Shown piece by piece: positions 17,740-27,097 of a stretch of 64,000 bases of DNA. The notes beneath the pieces were generated by a model. That model was given only the letters and a program-made list of their open reading frames with translations, was not told the DNA's origin and did not search any database. Source of the DNA: Sphingopyxis sp. BE259 (GTDB lineage Bacteria; Pseudomonadota; Alphaproteobacteria; Sphingomonadales; Sphingomonadaceae); contig NZ_JAVDWM010000001.1 in the NCBI RefSeq assembly GCF_031457495.1, forward strand, positions 2,406,001 to 2,470,000, given 5' to 3'. Position 1 is the stretch's first letter, and the number at the start of each line of letters is the position of its first letter. The translations under genes were made by a program, and so were the position numbers.

Positions 17740-18924
17740 TCAGGAATCCACGCCGAAGAGATCGCGGCTGTAAACCTTGTCTGCCACATCGGCCAATTCA
17801 TCGCTCACCCGGTTCGCAATAATCACGTCGGCCTCGGCCTTGAACGCCGCCAGATCGCGCACGACCCGCGAATTGAACAGCCGCTCGTCGCCGATCAGCG
17901 GTTCATAGACGATGACCTCGACGCCTTTCGCCTTGATCCGCTTCATCACGCCCAAGATGCTGCTGGCACGAAAATTATCCGACCCCGCCTTCATCGCCAA
18001 GCGGTGGATGCCGACAACCCGCGGCCGGCGCCGCAGCACCTCTGATGCGACAAAATCCTTGCGCGTAGTGTTCGACGACACGATCGCCTGGATCAGGTTC
18101 TGCGGCACCTCGCGATAATTCGCCAGCATCTGCTTGGTGTCCTTGGGCAAGCAATAGCCGCCATAGCCAAAGGACGGATTGTTATAAAATTGGCCGATCC
18201 GCGGGTCGAGACAAACGCCCTCGATGATCTGGCGCGAATCGGCATCGTGCATCGCCGCGTAAGTGTCGAGTTCGTTGAAGAAAGCGACCCGCATCGCCAA
18301 ATAGGTGTTGGCAAACAGCTTGATCGCCTCCGCCTCGGTGTTGCCGGTCATCAGAATCGTGGTCTCGGGTTTCAGCGACGCGCTCAGCAACAGCTGGGCG
18401 AACGCGGCAGCGCGCGGGTGGGTGTTGCCGACGATGATCCGCGAGGGATGAAGATTGTCGAACAGCGCGCGCCCCTCGCGCAGGAACTCGGGCGAAAAGA
18501 CGATCGCATCGCTGCCATGCTTGGCGCGCATCCGATCGGTAAAACCAACCGGCACCGTCGATTTGACGACGATGACCGCGTTTGGCGCCAAGTCCAATGC
18601 GTCGGCGATCACCGCCTCGACCGAACCGGTGTTGAAATAATTGCTGTCGGGATCGTAATCGGTCGGAGTCGCAACGATAACGAAATCGGCGCCGTCATAG
18701 GCGATTTGTTTGTCGATGGTGGCGGTCAGATCAAGGGCGCAATTGGCCAGATAATCCTCGATTTCGGGATCGGCGATCGGCGACGTCCGCGCGTTGATCT
18801 GATCGACCTTGCGGGCATCGATGTCGAGTGCGACGACGCGGTTGTGCTGCGCCAACAGCACCGCGTTGGAAACACCGACATATCCCGTCCCGACAACGGT
18901 GATTTTGACCGGAATATTCGGCAC
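17740..18924 (-). CDS. ugd: UDP-glucose 6-dehydrogenase
   Basis: Oxidises UDP-glucose to UDP-glucuronate with two NAD+. The 394-residue product has the NAD motif [12 protein letters not shown], the [13 protein letters not shown] segment typical of the E. coli Ugd subgroup, KSTVPVGFT and [11 protein letters not shown]. The catalytic-Cys motif [11 protein letters not shown] lies near residue 250. The GTG start at 18924 has AAGGGA 8 bases upstream. It stands alone on the edge of the polysaccharide locus with 160 bases to tamA. It is one of three nucleotide-sugar 6-dehydrogenases in the window and the only one of the short Ugd type, so it is the likeliest source of UDP-GlcA. Confidence 0.92.
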   Translation of the reverse strand: MPNIPVKITVVGTGYVGVSNAVLLAQHNRVVALDIDARKVDQINARTSPIADPEIEDYLANCALDLTATIDKQIAYDGADFVIVATPTDYDPDSNYFNTGSVEAVIADALDLAPNAVIVVKSTVPVGFTDRMRAKHGSDAIVFSPEFLREGRALFDNLHPSRIIVGNTHPRAAAFAQLLLSASLKPETTILMTGNTEAEAIKLFANTYLAMRVAFFNELDTYAAMHDADSRQIIEGVCLDPRIGQFYNNPSFGYGGYCLPKDTKQMLANYREVPQNLIQAIVSSNTTRKDFVASEVLRRRPRVVGIHRLAMKAGSDNFRASSILGVMKRIKAKGVEVIVYEPLIGDERLFNSRVVRDLAAFKAEADVIIANRVSDELADVADKVYSRDLFGVDS

Positions 18925-19016
18925 TGGCAGGATCCCTTCGCAATCGTCGCTGCCCCCCTAACAGGCGGGGTCGGATCGCTCAACCGCGTCACCATCGGAC
19001 AGCGTCCATGCCTTGA

Positions 19017-20480
19017 TCAGGTGCCGCAAAAGGTGGTGTAGGCCGCGGCATCGCGCGGCCCAGGCTCCGCAAATGCGCTCCATTCGGCGCGGTGGACATA
19101 GGGGTTGCGAACCACTTCCAACAGCGTGTTCCATGGCGCCATATCGCCGCCCTCGGCGGCTGCCAGCGCCGCCTCGACCACATGATTGCGCGGGATATAC
19201 AGCGGGTTGACCGCATCCATCGCATCGGCGCGTTCAAGCGGGGCGATTTCCTCGCCTTCAAGATGCGCCCACCAGTCGGCTATCCACGGCGCCATCGCAT
19301 CGGTATCGGGCAACAGCGCCTGCATCAGATCGCCGTCGCCGCGCAGCAATTGCGCCAAGGCCCGGAAAAACGATGTGAAGTCGACATCATGCTGCTCAAG
19401 CTCTCCGAACAGCGAATCGATCAGTTGCACGTCGGCCTCGTCCGCCTGCACCAGGCCGAGCTTCGCGCGCATCCGGTCGAACCATATGGCGCGAAACCGC
19501 TCGGGAATCGCATCGACCATCGTTTTCGCCTGATCGACGTCGGACGGTTCGACCGCATGAATTGCGGGCAGCAACGCTTCGGCAAAACGCGCCATGTTCC
19601 AGTGCATGATCTGCGGCTGACGGCCATAGGCATAACGCCCGTTGGCATCGATCGAACTGAACACGGTGTTCACCGCAAACCGGTCCATGAACGCGCAGGG
19701 TCCGTAATCGATTGTCTCGCCGCTGATCGCAACATTGTCGGTGTTCATCACGCCATGGATAAACCCGGTGCCCAGCCAATGCGCCACCAGCTCGCATTGC
19801 AGACCGATCACCCGGTCAAGCAGCGCGAGGTGCGGGTTCGCGGCTTCGGCCAGCTCGGGGAAATGACGACCGATGCTGTAATCGGACAGCTGGATCACAT
19901 GGTCGGCGCCGAAATGCGCGGCGAAAAACTGAAAGGTGCCGACGCGGATATGGCTGCTTGCGATCCGTGTCAGCACGGCCCCCGGATGCGCCTGCTCCCG
20001 CTGCACCCGATCGCCGGTCGCCACCGCGGCCAGCGACCGTGTCGTCGGCACCCCCAAGGCGGCCATCGCCTCCGACACTAGAAATTCACGCAAAACGGGC
20101 CCGATTGCGGCCTTGCCGTCGCCGTTGCGCGAAAAAGCAGTCGGCCCCGATCCTTTCAGCTGGACGTCGAACCGCGCGCCGTCTGGCGCGACGATCTCGC
20201 CAATCAACAGCGCCCGGCCGTCGCCGAGCTGCGACGAGAAATGGCCGAATTGATGTCCGGCATAGGCAAAGGCAAGCGGGTTGGCGCCAGCGGGCAGCTC
20301 GCCGCCTGAAAACATGCTTGCGAGCCGGTCGTTCTTGACCCGTCCCATCATCAGCCCCAAGCGCTTCGCCAGTGCGCGATTGAACGCCAGCAACGTCGGC
20401 GCCGATGGTTTTGCCGCCTCGGCAGGCGCGTAAAAGCCCTCCATCACGGCGTGGAAACTGTTGTCGAAAGAGAAATCCAT
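19017..20480 (-). CDS. selO: SelO/YdiU-type protein AMPylating pseudokinase
   Basis: SelO transfers AMP from ATP to protein Ser/Thr/Tyr residues and is linked to redox homeostasis in characterised members. At 487 residues this is full length. Visible motifs are FSRNGDGKAAIGPVLREFL (nucleotide pocket), LVSEAMAALGVPTTRSLA, HGVMNTDNVAISG with the metal-binding Asn/Asp near residue 245, and DYGPCAFMD. I chose the ATG at 20480 because GGGAG lies 7 bases upstream; the open frame to 20597 adds 39 low-complexity residues. It lies between ugd and the beta-helix gene without obvious functional link, and the ribosome site suggests its own transcript. Confidence 0.93.
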   Translation of the reverse strand: MDFSFDNSFHAVMEGFYAPAEAAKPSAPTLLAFNRALAKRLGLMMGRVKNDRLASMFSGGELPAGANPLAFAYAGHQFGHFSSQLGDGRALLIGEIVAPDGARFDVQLKGSGPTAFSRNGDGKAAIGPVLREFLVSEAMAALGVPTTRSLAAVATGDRVQREQAHPGAVLTRIASSHIRVGTFQFFAAHFGADHVIQLSDYSIGRHFPELAEAANPHLALLDRVIGLQCELVAHWLGTGFIHGVMNTDNVAISGETIDYGPCAFMDRFAVNTVFSSIDANGRYAYGRQPQIMHWNMARFAEALLPAIHAVEPSDVDQAKTMVDAIPERFRAIWFDRMRAKLGLVQADEADVQLIDSLFGELEQHDVDFTSFFRALAQLLRGDGDLMQALLPDTDAMAPWIADWWAHLEGEEIAPLERADAMDAVNPLYIPRNHVVEAALAAAEGGDMAPWNTLLEVVRNPYVHRAEWSAFAEPGPRDAAAYTTFCGT

Positions 20481-20648
20481 AGGGCGCTCCCGGTTGCCCC
20501 CTATGTCGGACCTCTGTGCCGAGGTTGCAAGTTTCGCGGTCGCCGCGATCATCACCCGCCGCTTCGCTGCGCATCCTGCCGCCCTCCCCCGGGTCACTGG
20601 AAGTTCAGCCAGAACGCTTTAACATCGGGCCTGTTATGACCGCGCAGC

Positions 20649-22154
20649 ATGCCGAAGGGACACCGCGACTTGATTACGCCGAACGACTTTCGCCGTCCGG
20701 GCGATGCACCTTTGTCGCGGTTGCAGCGCTTTTTCGACGCGCTGGGCCGCGGGGTCGATGCCGCACTCGACGCAAATTATGTGATTCCATCGCAATTGGT
20801 GATCGATAGCAGGTCGGGATTCACGCTGCGCGGCAACGGGCATCGCATCAAGCTGAGCGACGGCGCGCCGACCGGCTGGGGCGGGTCGGCCATCTACATA
20901 GCGCATTGCACCGATTTCCAGATTGTCGACCTCATCTGCGACGGCAACCGGGCCCAGCGAAAGGTGTCCGAGGATCCGGCGCATGTTATCGTCGTCGACA
21001 AATGTCACCGCTGGACGTTTCGCAACGTTCAGGCGGTGAATGGGACCTGCGATGGATTTTTCATTTCGGCCGGCGCCCATAAAGCGGGGAGCGGCCCAAA
21101 TGGCGCGGTCTCGCTGGACGATTGCCCGTCGAACTGGAAAATGGAGCGGTGCGTTGCGCTCAACAACTATCGTCAGGGCGCGTCGATTATCGAAAGCATC
21201 GGCGGCCTGATCAGCGGCGGTCGATACGGTTTGACCAACGGCATATTGGACGACGGCAGCGGCCCAGGCGCCGGCATTGATTTGGAACCCGACGATCAGC
21301 CGAGCTGGCCGCCGAACCGGATTCGCAACATTCGCATTCATGATGTGCTGTTCGATCGCAACCAGGGTCCGGGGTTGCTGATCACCCGCGTCAACGGGGT
21401 TCAGAATATCGAGGTGAGCGATTGCACTTTCGACCGGAACCAAAAAGCAGCGATCGAAAGCGTCGGCGATGACGTTGCAATCCTCAGGCCGCGCGTCAAA
21501 GGCTGGAGCGGTGCAGCCTACACGCGCCGCGCGTCGGCTCCTCCAAAACGCGGGGCCATCGACATCGGCTATCAAGCCGGGCCGACCAAGATCGTCGATC
21601 CCGAATTTCAGGCGACCAGCCGCTCAGGAACGACGGCCAACCCGTGCATCTATGTGCACGGCGGCGCCGCTGCGGACATCACCATCACCGGGATCAAGTC
21701 GGACGGGTCGGCGTCGATCATCTGCGCCGCCCATTCCCCGCACGTCCGCGTCAGTCACAGCGTCATCGATCTGCGCAACGCCACCCAGCAGGACGCATTT
21801 ACATTTCTCGGCGACTATCCGGTTTTTGAAGAAATGATGCTGCTTGGGGTTTATCGGCGGGCCGCATATTTCGGCGGCAAGAGACCCCGGATAACGAACA
21901 ACAAATTCTATATCCGTGCTTCCGATCAACAAAGCTCGGTCATCAGCGCTTGGGATGCGAAAAGTCCGGAGTTTCGGGCGAATCTTGTCGAATATGAAAC
22001 ACGCGATGCGTCGATTGTGTTCGGGATCGGCCCGGATGCTGTGGTGATCGACAATATCGTCATCAACAACGGAAATCCCGCCGCCTTTGCGTTCACCGCC
22101 GCTCCGCGACTGTCTTCGGGCAACCAGATGCTGAAAGCTCGACCGGTGCCGTAG
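20649..22154 (+). CDS. Right-handed beta-helix repeat protein at the polysaccharide locus
   Basis: A 501-residue protein with the alternating short hydrophobic strands and Asn/Asp turns of a parallel beta-helix (for example RNIRIHDVLFDRNQGPGLLI, then GVQNIEVSDCTFDRN). The N-terminal stretch (LQRFFDALGRGVDAALDANY, then GFTLRGNGHRIKL) resembles the cap and first coils of pectate-lyase-like and tailspike-like proteins. No signal peptide is seen, so any export route is unclear. It faces the sugar-transferase gene across a 103-base gap. Likely roles are lyase, hydrolase or epimerase action on the local polysaccharide, or a surface adhesin. I do not recognise catalytic residues with confidence. Confidence 0.75.
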   Translation: MPKGHRDLITPNDFRRPGDAPLSRLQRFFDALGRGVDAALDANYVIPSQLVIDSRSGFTLRGNGHRIKLSDGAPTGWGGSAIYIAHCTDFQIVDLICDGNRAQRKVSEDPAHVIVVDKCHRWTFRNVQAVNGTCDGFFISAGAHKAGSGPNGAVSLDDCPSNWKMERCVALNNYRQGASIIESIGGLISGGRYGLTNGILDDGSGPGAGIDLEPDDQPSWPPNRIRNIRIHDVLFDRNQGPGLLITRVNGVQNIEVSDCTFDRNQKAAIESVGDDVAILRPRVKGWSGAAYTRRASAPPKRGAIDIGYQAGPTKIVDPEFQATSRSGTTANPCIYVHGGAAADITITGIKSDGSASIICAAHSPHVRVSHSVIDLRNATQQDAFTFLGDYPVFEEMMLLGVYRRAAYFGGKRPRITNNKFYIRASDQQSSVISAWDAKSPEFRANLVEYETRDASIVFGIGPDAVVIDNIVINNGNPAAFAFTAAPRLSSGNQMLKARPVP

Positions 22155-22217
22155 GTCGCGACGTCTCGGGTCGCCGCGGCCTGTCGTTCCGAACGGGATA
22201 GCCGCCCGATCGGCGAA

Positions 22218-22239
22218 GCGCAGCGACAGGTCGCTGCGC
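22218..22239. terminator. Perfect hairpin between convergent genes, possible bidirectional terminator
   Basis: GCGCAGCGAC and GTCGCTGCGC form a perfect 10-base inverted repeat separated by 2 bases, in the gap between the stop codons of the beta-helix gene (22154) and the sugar transferase (22258). There is no T tract on either side, so it is not a canonical intrinsic terminator. A transcript-end stabilising hairpin is equally possible. Confidence 0.4.
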
Positions 22240-22257
22240 CATCGCAACCGCCATATC

Positions 22258-23757
22258 CTACTTCGCCCCGATACCCCGGATGACAACCAGAACGGTCTTG
22301 AACAGGATCGCCAGGTCGATCCACATCGAGAAATTCTTGATGTAGTAAAAATCGAAGCGAAGTTTGTCGTGAACCTCGCTGATGCCGGCGACATGCCCTT
22401 GGTTGACCTGCGCCCAACCGGTCACGCCTGGGCGCACGATATGCCGATAGATATAAAAGGGAATTTCCCGTTCATACCATTCGGACAGCGGCTGCGCTTC
22501 CGGGCGCGGGCCGATCCAGCTCATTTCGCCGCGCAGGATATTGTACAGCTGTGGCAGTTCGTCGATCCGCGTCTGACGAAGAAAACGGCCGATCCGCGTG
22601 ATCCGATCGTCGTCGTCCTTGGTGATCGCGGCATCGACCAAATCCCCGCTGGCCGATACCGGCTCGGCAACCCGCATGGTGCGAAATTTCAGGACGCGGA
22701 ATTGATGGCCGCGATACCCGATCCGCTCTTGGCGAAAGAACATCGGTCCCGGCGAATCAAGCCGGATCAACAGGCCGGTGATCAACAGCGGCAGGAAAAG
22801 GATCGGCAACACCGCCAGCGTCAGCACGACGTCGAACAGCCGCTTTCCCTTGGAATAGGAATTGCTGGGAATCAGCGATCCCAGGCTGTTTTCCGACAGA
22901 TGTTCGATGCGAACCTTGCCGGTGCGCGCTTCCCACACCTGTTTGTAATGATACACGCCGACGCCGTTGAGCGCCGCCACCGCAAAGGCGCGTTCCCACT
23001 CCGGCAAATGGTCGTGATGAAGATCCGCTACGATGATCGCCCGCGGATCATTGGGAAGCAGCGGCTCGTTCAGGATGACGCACACCGTCTCCAACTCTTC
23101 GCGGATCCGTTCGACATCGCCGCCGGGCACCAGATAATAGCGGTTGGTGTCGCGCCGCGGCTCAAGCGCGCCAATCACAAAGCGCGTCGTCAGCACGCAC
23201 ACGAACGTCACCGACAACAATACCCCGCTATAAGGCGCGCGAATGAACAGGATCAGCAACAGCGCGATCGCATAGGTGATCGCCATGGCCGGAAAAATAT
23301 AACTCACCCCGACGGAGCCAGGAAATGTCCCGAATTTGCGCGCCGAAACAACGCCGACGATCGTCACGATCGTCGCGGTCAGGGTCGATACGACGATCGC
23401 CTCGTTCGACGAAATCACCGACAGATTGCCACGCGCCAGAATAAATACCGGCACGAATACGCCAAATATCAGGCAAAGCGGCAATTGCACGCGCAGCAAG
23501 GCAAGCCATTGCGACCATTTATGGGCCGGCTGCACCGGATGGTCGATTGCCTTCAAAGGGAAAACCTTCTTTCGCAGATCAGCAACACCATGCAAGCCGT
23601 TGGCCGCCACGGCAGTCGGGATGGATTCGGCCGACGCATCATTGGCCGGGCGCAATCCCTGCCGGTTTAACATGATATTCTCATAAAGTTGCTTTTCGTC
23701 CGACGCAACGCGTCCCGTTTGAGGTCGCCCTTGAATAGCGATCCGCTGCACGACCAT
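22258..23757 (-). CDS. Exopolysaccharide initiating sugar-1-phosphate transferase (GumD/WbaP type)
   Basis: Polyprenyl-phosphate glycosyl-1-phosphate transferase that loads the first sugar on undecaprenyl phosphate at the inner membrane. Of its 499 residues, about 75-205 hold four to five membrane spans, followed by a soluble nucleotide-binding-like domain. The catalytic domain follows: KRLFDVVLTLAVLPIL (re-entrant helix), DSPGPMFFRQERIGYRG, KFRTM, TRIDELPQLYNILRGEMS, IGPRPE and RPGVTGWAQVNQG near the C-terminus, all hallmarks of the family. The ATG at 23757 has GAGG 9 bases upstream. The sugar is probably glucose or galactose; the sequence does not settle it. It opens the assembly part of the locus. 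Confidence 0.93.
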   Translation of the reverse strand: MVVQRIAIQGRPQTGRVASDEKQLYENIMLNRQGLRPANDASAESIPTAVAANGLHGVADLRKKVFPLKAIDHPVQPAHKWSQWLALLRVQLPLCLIFGVFVPVFILARGNLSVISSNEAIVVSTLTATIVTIVGVVSARKFGTFPGSVGVSYIFPAMAITYAIALLLILFIRAPYSGVLLSVTFVCVLTTRFVIGALEPRRDTNRYYLVPGGDVERIREELETVCVILNEPLLPNDPRAIIVADLHHDHLPEWERAFAVAALNGVGVYHYKQVWEARTGKVRIEHLSENSLGSLIPSNSYSKGKRLFDVVLTLAVLPILFLPLLITGLLIRLDSPGPMFFRQERIGYRGHQFRVLKFRTMRVAEPVSASGDLVDAAITKDDDDRITRIGRFLRQTRIDELPQLYNILRGEMSWIGPRPEAQPLSEWYEREIPFYIYRHIVRPGVTGWAQVNQGHVAGISEVHDKLRFDFYYIKNFSMWIDLAILFKTVLVVIRGIGAK

Positions 23758-23888
23758 TTTGATCGACCTCGGCAGGGCGCTTTCGACGCGCTAATAGCTT
23801 GATAACAAAGCGCCGTCAGCCAGAAAATCGCGCCGCGCCCGCCACCTATCGTGCAACCCATCGTGCAAATGACCCGCATCGCCGGGAT

Positions 23889-25058
23889 TCACGCCGGGTC
23901 GGGGCCGATCAACGCCGCGCGCATGTGATGGTTGATCACCCGCACGTCGAACTTCTGCTCGACCAGCGCGCGGCCGGCCGCGCCATGTTCGGCGGCAAGG
24001 CCTGGCTCGCGGGCATAACGGATCATCGCCTCGGCGATCGCAGGCGCCGATCGAACCGGCACCAGGAACCCGTTCACGCCGTCCACCACCGTCTCGCGGC
24101 AACCGGCAACGTCGGTGGTGATAACCGCCAGACCGATCGCCATCGCCTCCTGGGTGCTGCGCGGCAAGCCTTCGCGATAGGACGGCAGAACGAACACGTC
24201 CGATTGCGCCAGATAGGGGCGGACATCGTCAACCTTGCCCGTCCAGGAGATGATGCCGGCGTCATGCCACCCCTGAACCGCATCTTCGGTCAACGAACCC
24301 GGATTGGAATCGACCCCGCCGACCAGCAGCACGTCGACATCAAAACCCTGTTCGCGCACGATCTTCGTCGCCTCGACCAGTTCGATCACGCCCTTTTCGC
24401 GCAGCAAGCGCCCCATCCAGACAAAGGTGAGCCGCCGCCCCGGATCGCGCGGCCCCTCGCGCAGCGGAAAGCGGTCGAGATTGACCCCGCTGCCATCGAC
24501 CAGCATGACCCGGTCGCGCGGCGCGATCCCGCTGTCGATCATCAGCGCGAAATCGTCGGGATTCTGGAAAATCCCCAGATTGGCAAGTCGAAACGACAAC
24601 CAATAAAGGCGACCGACCAGGAACCGCAGCAAGCGCACTTTCATCGACGCGGTGTCGTCAGCATTGATGAATATAAAGCCGAGGCCGGCGACCATCACCA
24701 CGCGCCGGGGCACCCGCGACAGCCATGACGCTATCGAACCATAAATGACCGGCTTCATGAACAGGCTGAAAAACACGGCGGGCCGAATACGTCGCAACAA
24801 GCGATAAAGTGAGATCAAGCTCGCGATATCACGAACCGGATTTAACCCATTGCGGTCCAGCGCCAGCGGCGTTGGAATACCCCCGAACGCTTCGATCCGC
24901 TTGCGATTTTCGGCGTCATAATCCGGCGCCAGTACATAAACCCGATAACCCCTGTCGGCCAGTTCACAGATCAGGTCGCCGCAGAAATTATAGAGCGATT
25001 CAGCCGAATTCGATAAGACAACGATCGCTGGTAATGTATTTTTTTCAGGGCTTTGCAC
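23889..25058 (-). CDS. Glycosyltransferase family 4 (GT-B fold)
   Basis: A 389-residue retaining GT-B enzyme. The N-terminal domain contains LICELADRGYRVYVLAPDY and a hydrophobic patch around RLLRRIRPAVFFSLFMKPV. The C-terminal donor domain shows FVWMGRLLREKGVIELVEA, the ALLVGG-like segment VDVLLVGGVD, DVFVLPSYREGLPRSTQEAMA with the catalytic Glu pair EGLPRSTQE, and VITTDVAGCRETV. I place the start at the GTG at 25058, since GAGG lies 6 bases before it; the frame to 25109 adds a Cys/Arg-rich stretch unlike the family. It adds a sugar to the lipid-linked repeat unit at the cytosolic face. Donor and linkage are unknown. Confidence 0.9.
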   Translation of the reverse strand: MQSPEKNTLPAIVVLSNSAESLYNFCGDLICELADRGYRVYVLAPDYDAENRKRIEAFGGIPTPLALDRNGLNPVRDIASLISLYRLLRRIRPAVFFSLFMKPVIYGSIASWLSRVPRRVVMVAGLGFIFINADDTASMKVRLLRFLVGRLYWLSFRLANLGIFQNPDDFALMIDSGIAPRDRVMLVDGSGVNLDRFPLREGPRDPGRRLTFVWMGRLLREKGVIELVEATKIVREQGFDVDVLLVGGVDSNPGSLTEDAVQGWHDAGIISWTGKVDDVRPYLAQSDVFVLPSYREGLPRSTQEAMAIGLAVITTDVAGCRETVVDGVNGFLVPVRSAPAIAEAMIRYAREPGLAAEHGAAGRALVEQKFDVRVINHHMRAALIGPDPA

Positions 25059-25153
25059 ACTAATCCTCGTTGTTGCGGCGCAACATCGCCTACGCGGATC
25101 GTCGTCCATTTACAATATCAAGCGTAGCAACAGAATGCATAGGCCAGCTGTGT

Positions 25154-27097
25154 CTAACCAGCGGTGGGCGAATCCAGCCACGCCTGAAACATCAGGATGT
25201 CCCAGATATGGTAATGCATCCGGCGACGGCCGCTCCGCGTGTCCGACCACATCCGGCTCACCGCATCGACATCGAAAAACCCGTCGCGCTTGAGCCGGTC
25301 GGGCGCCAGCAAATCATCCGCCCAGTCGCGCAGCGGACCGCGCAGCCAATGTTCGATCGGTACGCCGAACCCCATTTTCGGCCGCTCCATCATCTCGCGC
25401 GGCACATAGCGATAGAGGAGCTGGCGCAGCGGCCATTTGGGTTGGCCATCGCGGATTTTGTAGGCGAGCGGCAGCGCGAGCGCGAACTCGACGACCCGGT
25501 GATCCAGTAGCGGCACACGCGATTCCAGGCTGAACGCCATGCTGGCCCGATCGACCTTGACCAGAATGTCGTCGGGCAAATAGCTCCGCATATCCAGATA
25601 CATCATCCGGTCGCGGAAATCCCCGTTGGCCGGCCAGCCGGCATCCGGCGTCGTCAGGATCGTCGGCGGTTCTTGCGCGCCCAGCACCAGATCCGCCGGG
25701 CGCTTGGCGTGCGATACCAGCGAGCGATAAAAATCGTCTGCGCTGTCCACGTCCAGCACGTCGGCAAATTTGAGCAATCGGTCGCCGACCGCCATCTTTC
25801 GCAACCGCTCAGGCGCAATCCGCATCGCCGTATCGATCGCGCCCGCGGGCGTCATTCTCAGTGCGCCTGCCGCCAATTTCCGCATCCCGCGGGGCAGCAC
25901 GCCCAAGCGTTTCCAAATGTCATGGCCCAGCTTGTAACGGGTATAGCCGCCAAACAGTTCGTCGCCTGCATCGCCCGACAGACTGACGGTCACCTCGCTG
26001 CGCGCCAAGCGGCTGACCAGCATTGTCGGAATCTGCGAGGAATCGGCGAAAGGTTCATCCCAATGATGCGGCAGGATCGGGATTTGCGCCAAAGCATCGT
26101 CTGGGGTGACATATAATTCGGTGTGGTCGGTGCCCAGATGCGCCGCGACGCGTTTGGCATGATGCGCCTCGTCATATTCGGCTTCCGAAAAACCGATCGA
26201 AAACGTCTTCACCGGGCGCGACGATTGGCGCTGCATCAACGCGACAACGGTGCTGGAGTCGTAGCCGCCCGACAGAAAGGCGCCCAACGGCACATCCGCC
26301 GCCATGCGGATACCCACGGCGTCGAGCAGCAGTTCCTCCAGAGCATCCACGGCCGCATCGGGCGAGCCCGCGAACGGCGCTTCGCGGCCATCGCGCGCTT
26401 TGTCGGCGATATTCCAATAGGCCACCGGCTCACCGGGCGCCGCATCGCTCGCGGCGATCTCAAGATAGTGGCCGGGCGGCAGTTTGCGGATCCCGGCAAA
26501 GATCGAATAGGGACCGGGAACATAATTGTGTCGCAGGAACAGCGCCAGCACATCGCGGTCAATGCTGCCCTGCCAGCCGGGATGCTGGCGCAGCGCCTTC
26601 AGCTCGGAACCGAACAGCAGTGCGCCACCCTGCATGCCATAATAGATCGGCTTTTCGCCCATGCGGTCGCGGGCGAGGATCAGCTTGCGTTCGGCGCGAT
26701 CCCAAAGCGCGAACGCGAACATCCCATTGGCGCGCTCCAGCGTCCCCCGCACGCCCCAGGTTGAAAAGCCCTGCAGCAAGGTTTCGGTATCGGAATGACC
26801 GCGCCACGCAATGGCGCCCCGCGCTTCAAGTTCGCGCCGCAGGTCGAGGTGATTGTAGATTTCACCGTTGTAGCTCAGCACATAACGGCCGTCGTGGCTC
26901 GCCATCGGCTGATGTCCCGCCGCCGACAGATCGATGATCGCCAAACGGCGGTGCGCCAAGGCGATCCCCGCCTCGCCATCGACCCAATAGCCATCGCTGT
27001 CGGGTCCGCGATGAATGATCGTGTCGGCCATCTGCCGCAGCAGCGCCTCACCGTCCGAGAACCCGGCCCGATCCAGAAAGCCCACAAAACCGCACAT
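25154..27097 (-). CDS. asnB: Glutamine-hydrolysing asparagine synthase family amidotransferase
   Basis: A 647-residue AsnB-type protein. Cys2 (MCGFVGFLD) is the class II glutaminase nucleophile, followed by IIHRGPDSDG, HRRLAIIDLS and LSYNGEIYNH. The ATP-pyrophosphatase loop LSGGYDSSTVVALMQ lies near residue 275, with SLSGDAGDELFGGYTRY and SRVPLLDHRVVEFA further on. All catalytic parts look intact. In polysaccharide loci such proteins (WbpS type) amidate uronic-acid carboxyl groups rather than make free asparagine, and that is the inferred role here. Its ATG overlaps the upstream glycosyltransferase stop as TAATG. A genuine asparagine synthetase role cannot be excluded. Confidence 0.92.
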   Translation of the reverse strand: MCGFVGFLDRAGFSDGEALLRQMADTIIHRGPDSDGYWVDGEAGIALAHRRLAIIDLSAAGHQPMASHDGRYVLSYNGEIYNHLDLRRELEARGAIAWRGHSDTETLLQGFSTWGVRGTLERANGMFAFALWDRAERKLILARDRMGEKPIYYGMQGGALLFGSELKALRQHPGWQGSIDRDVLALFLRHNYVPGPYSIFAGIRKLPPGHYLEIAASDAAPGEPVAYWNIADKARDGREAPFAGSPDAAVDALEELLLDAVGIRMAADVPLGAFLSGGYDSSTVVALMQRQSSRPVKTFSIGFSEAEYDEAHHAKRVAAHLGTDHTELYVTPDDALAQIPILPHHWDEPFADSSQIPTMLVSRLARSEVTVSLSGDAGDELFGGYTRYKLGHDIWKRLGVLPRGMRKLAAGALRMTPAGAIDTAMRIAPERLRKMAVGDRLLKFADVLDVDSADDFYRSLVSHAKRPADLVLGAQEPPTILTTPDAGWPANGDFRDRMMYLDMRSYLPDDILVKVDRASMAFSLESRVPLLDHRVVEFALALPLAYKIRDGQPKWPLRQLLYRYVPREMMERPKMGFGVPIEHWLRGPLRDWADDLLAPDRLKRDGFFDVDAVSRMWSDTRSGRRRMHYHIWDILMFQAWLDSPTAG

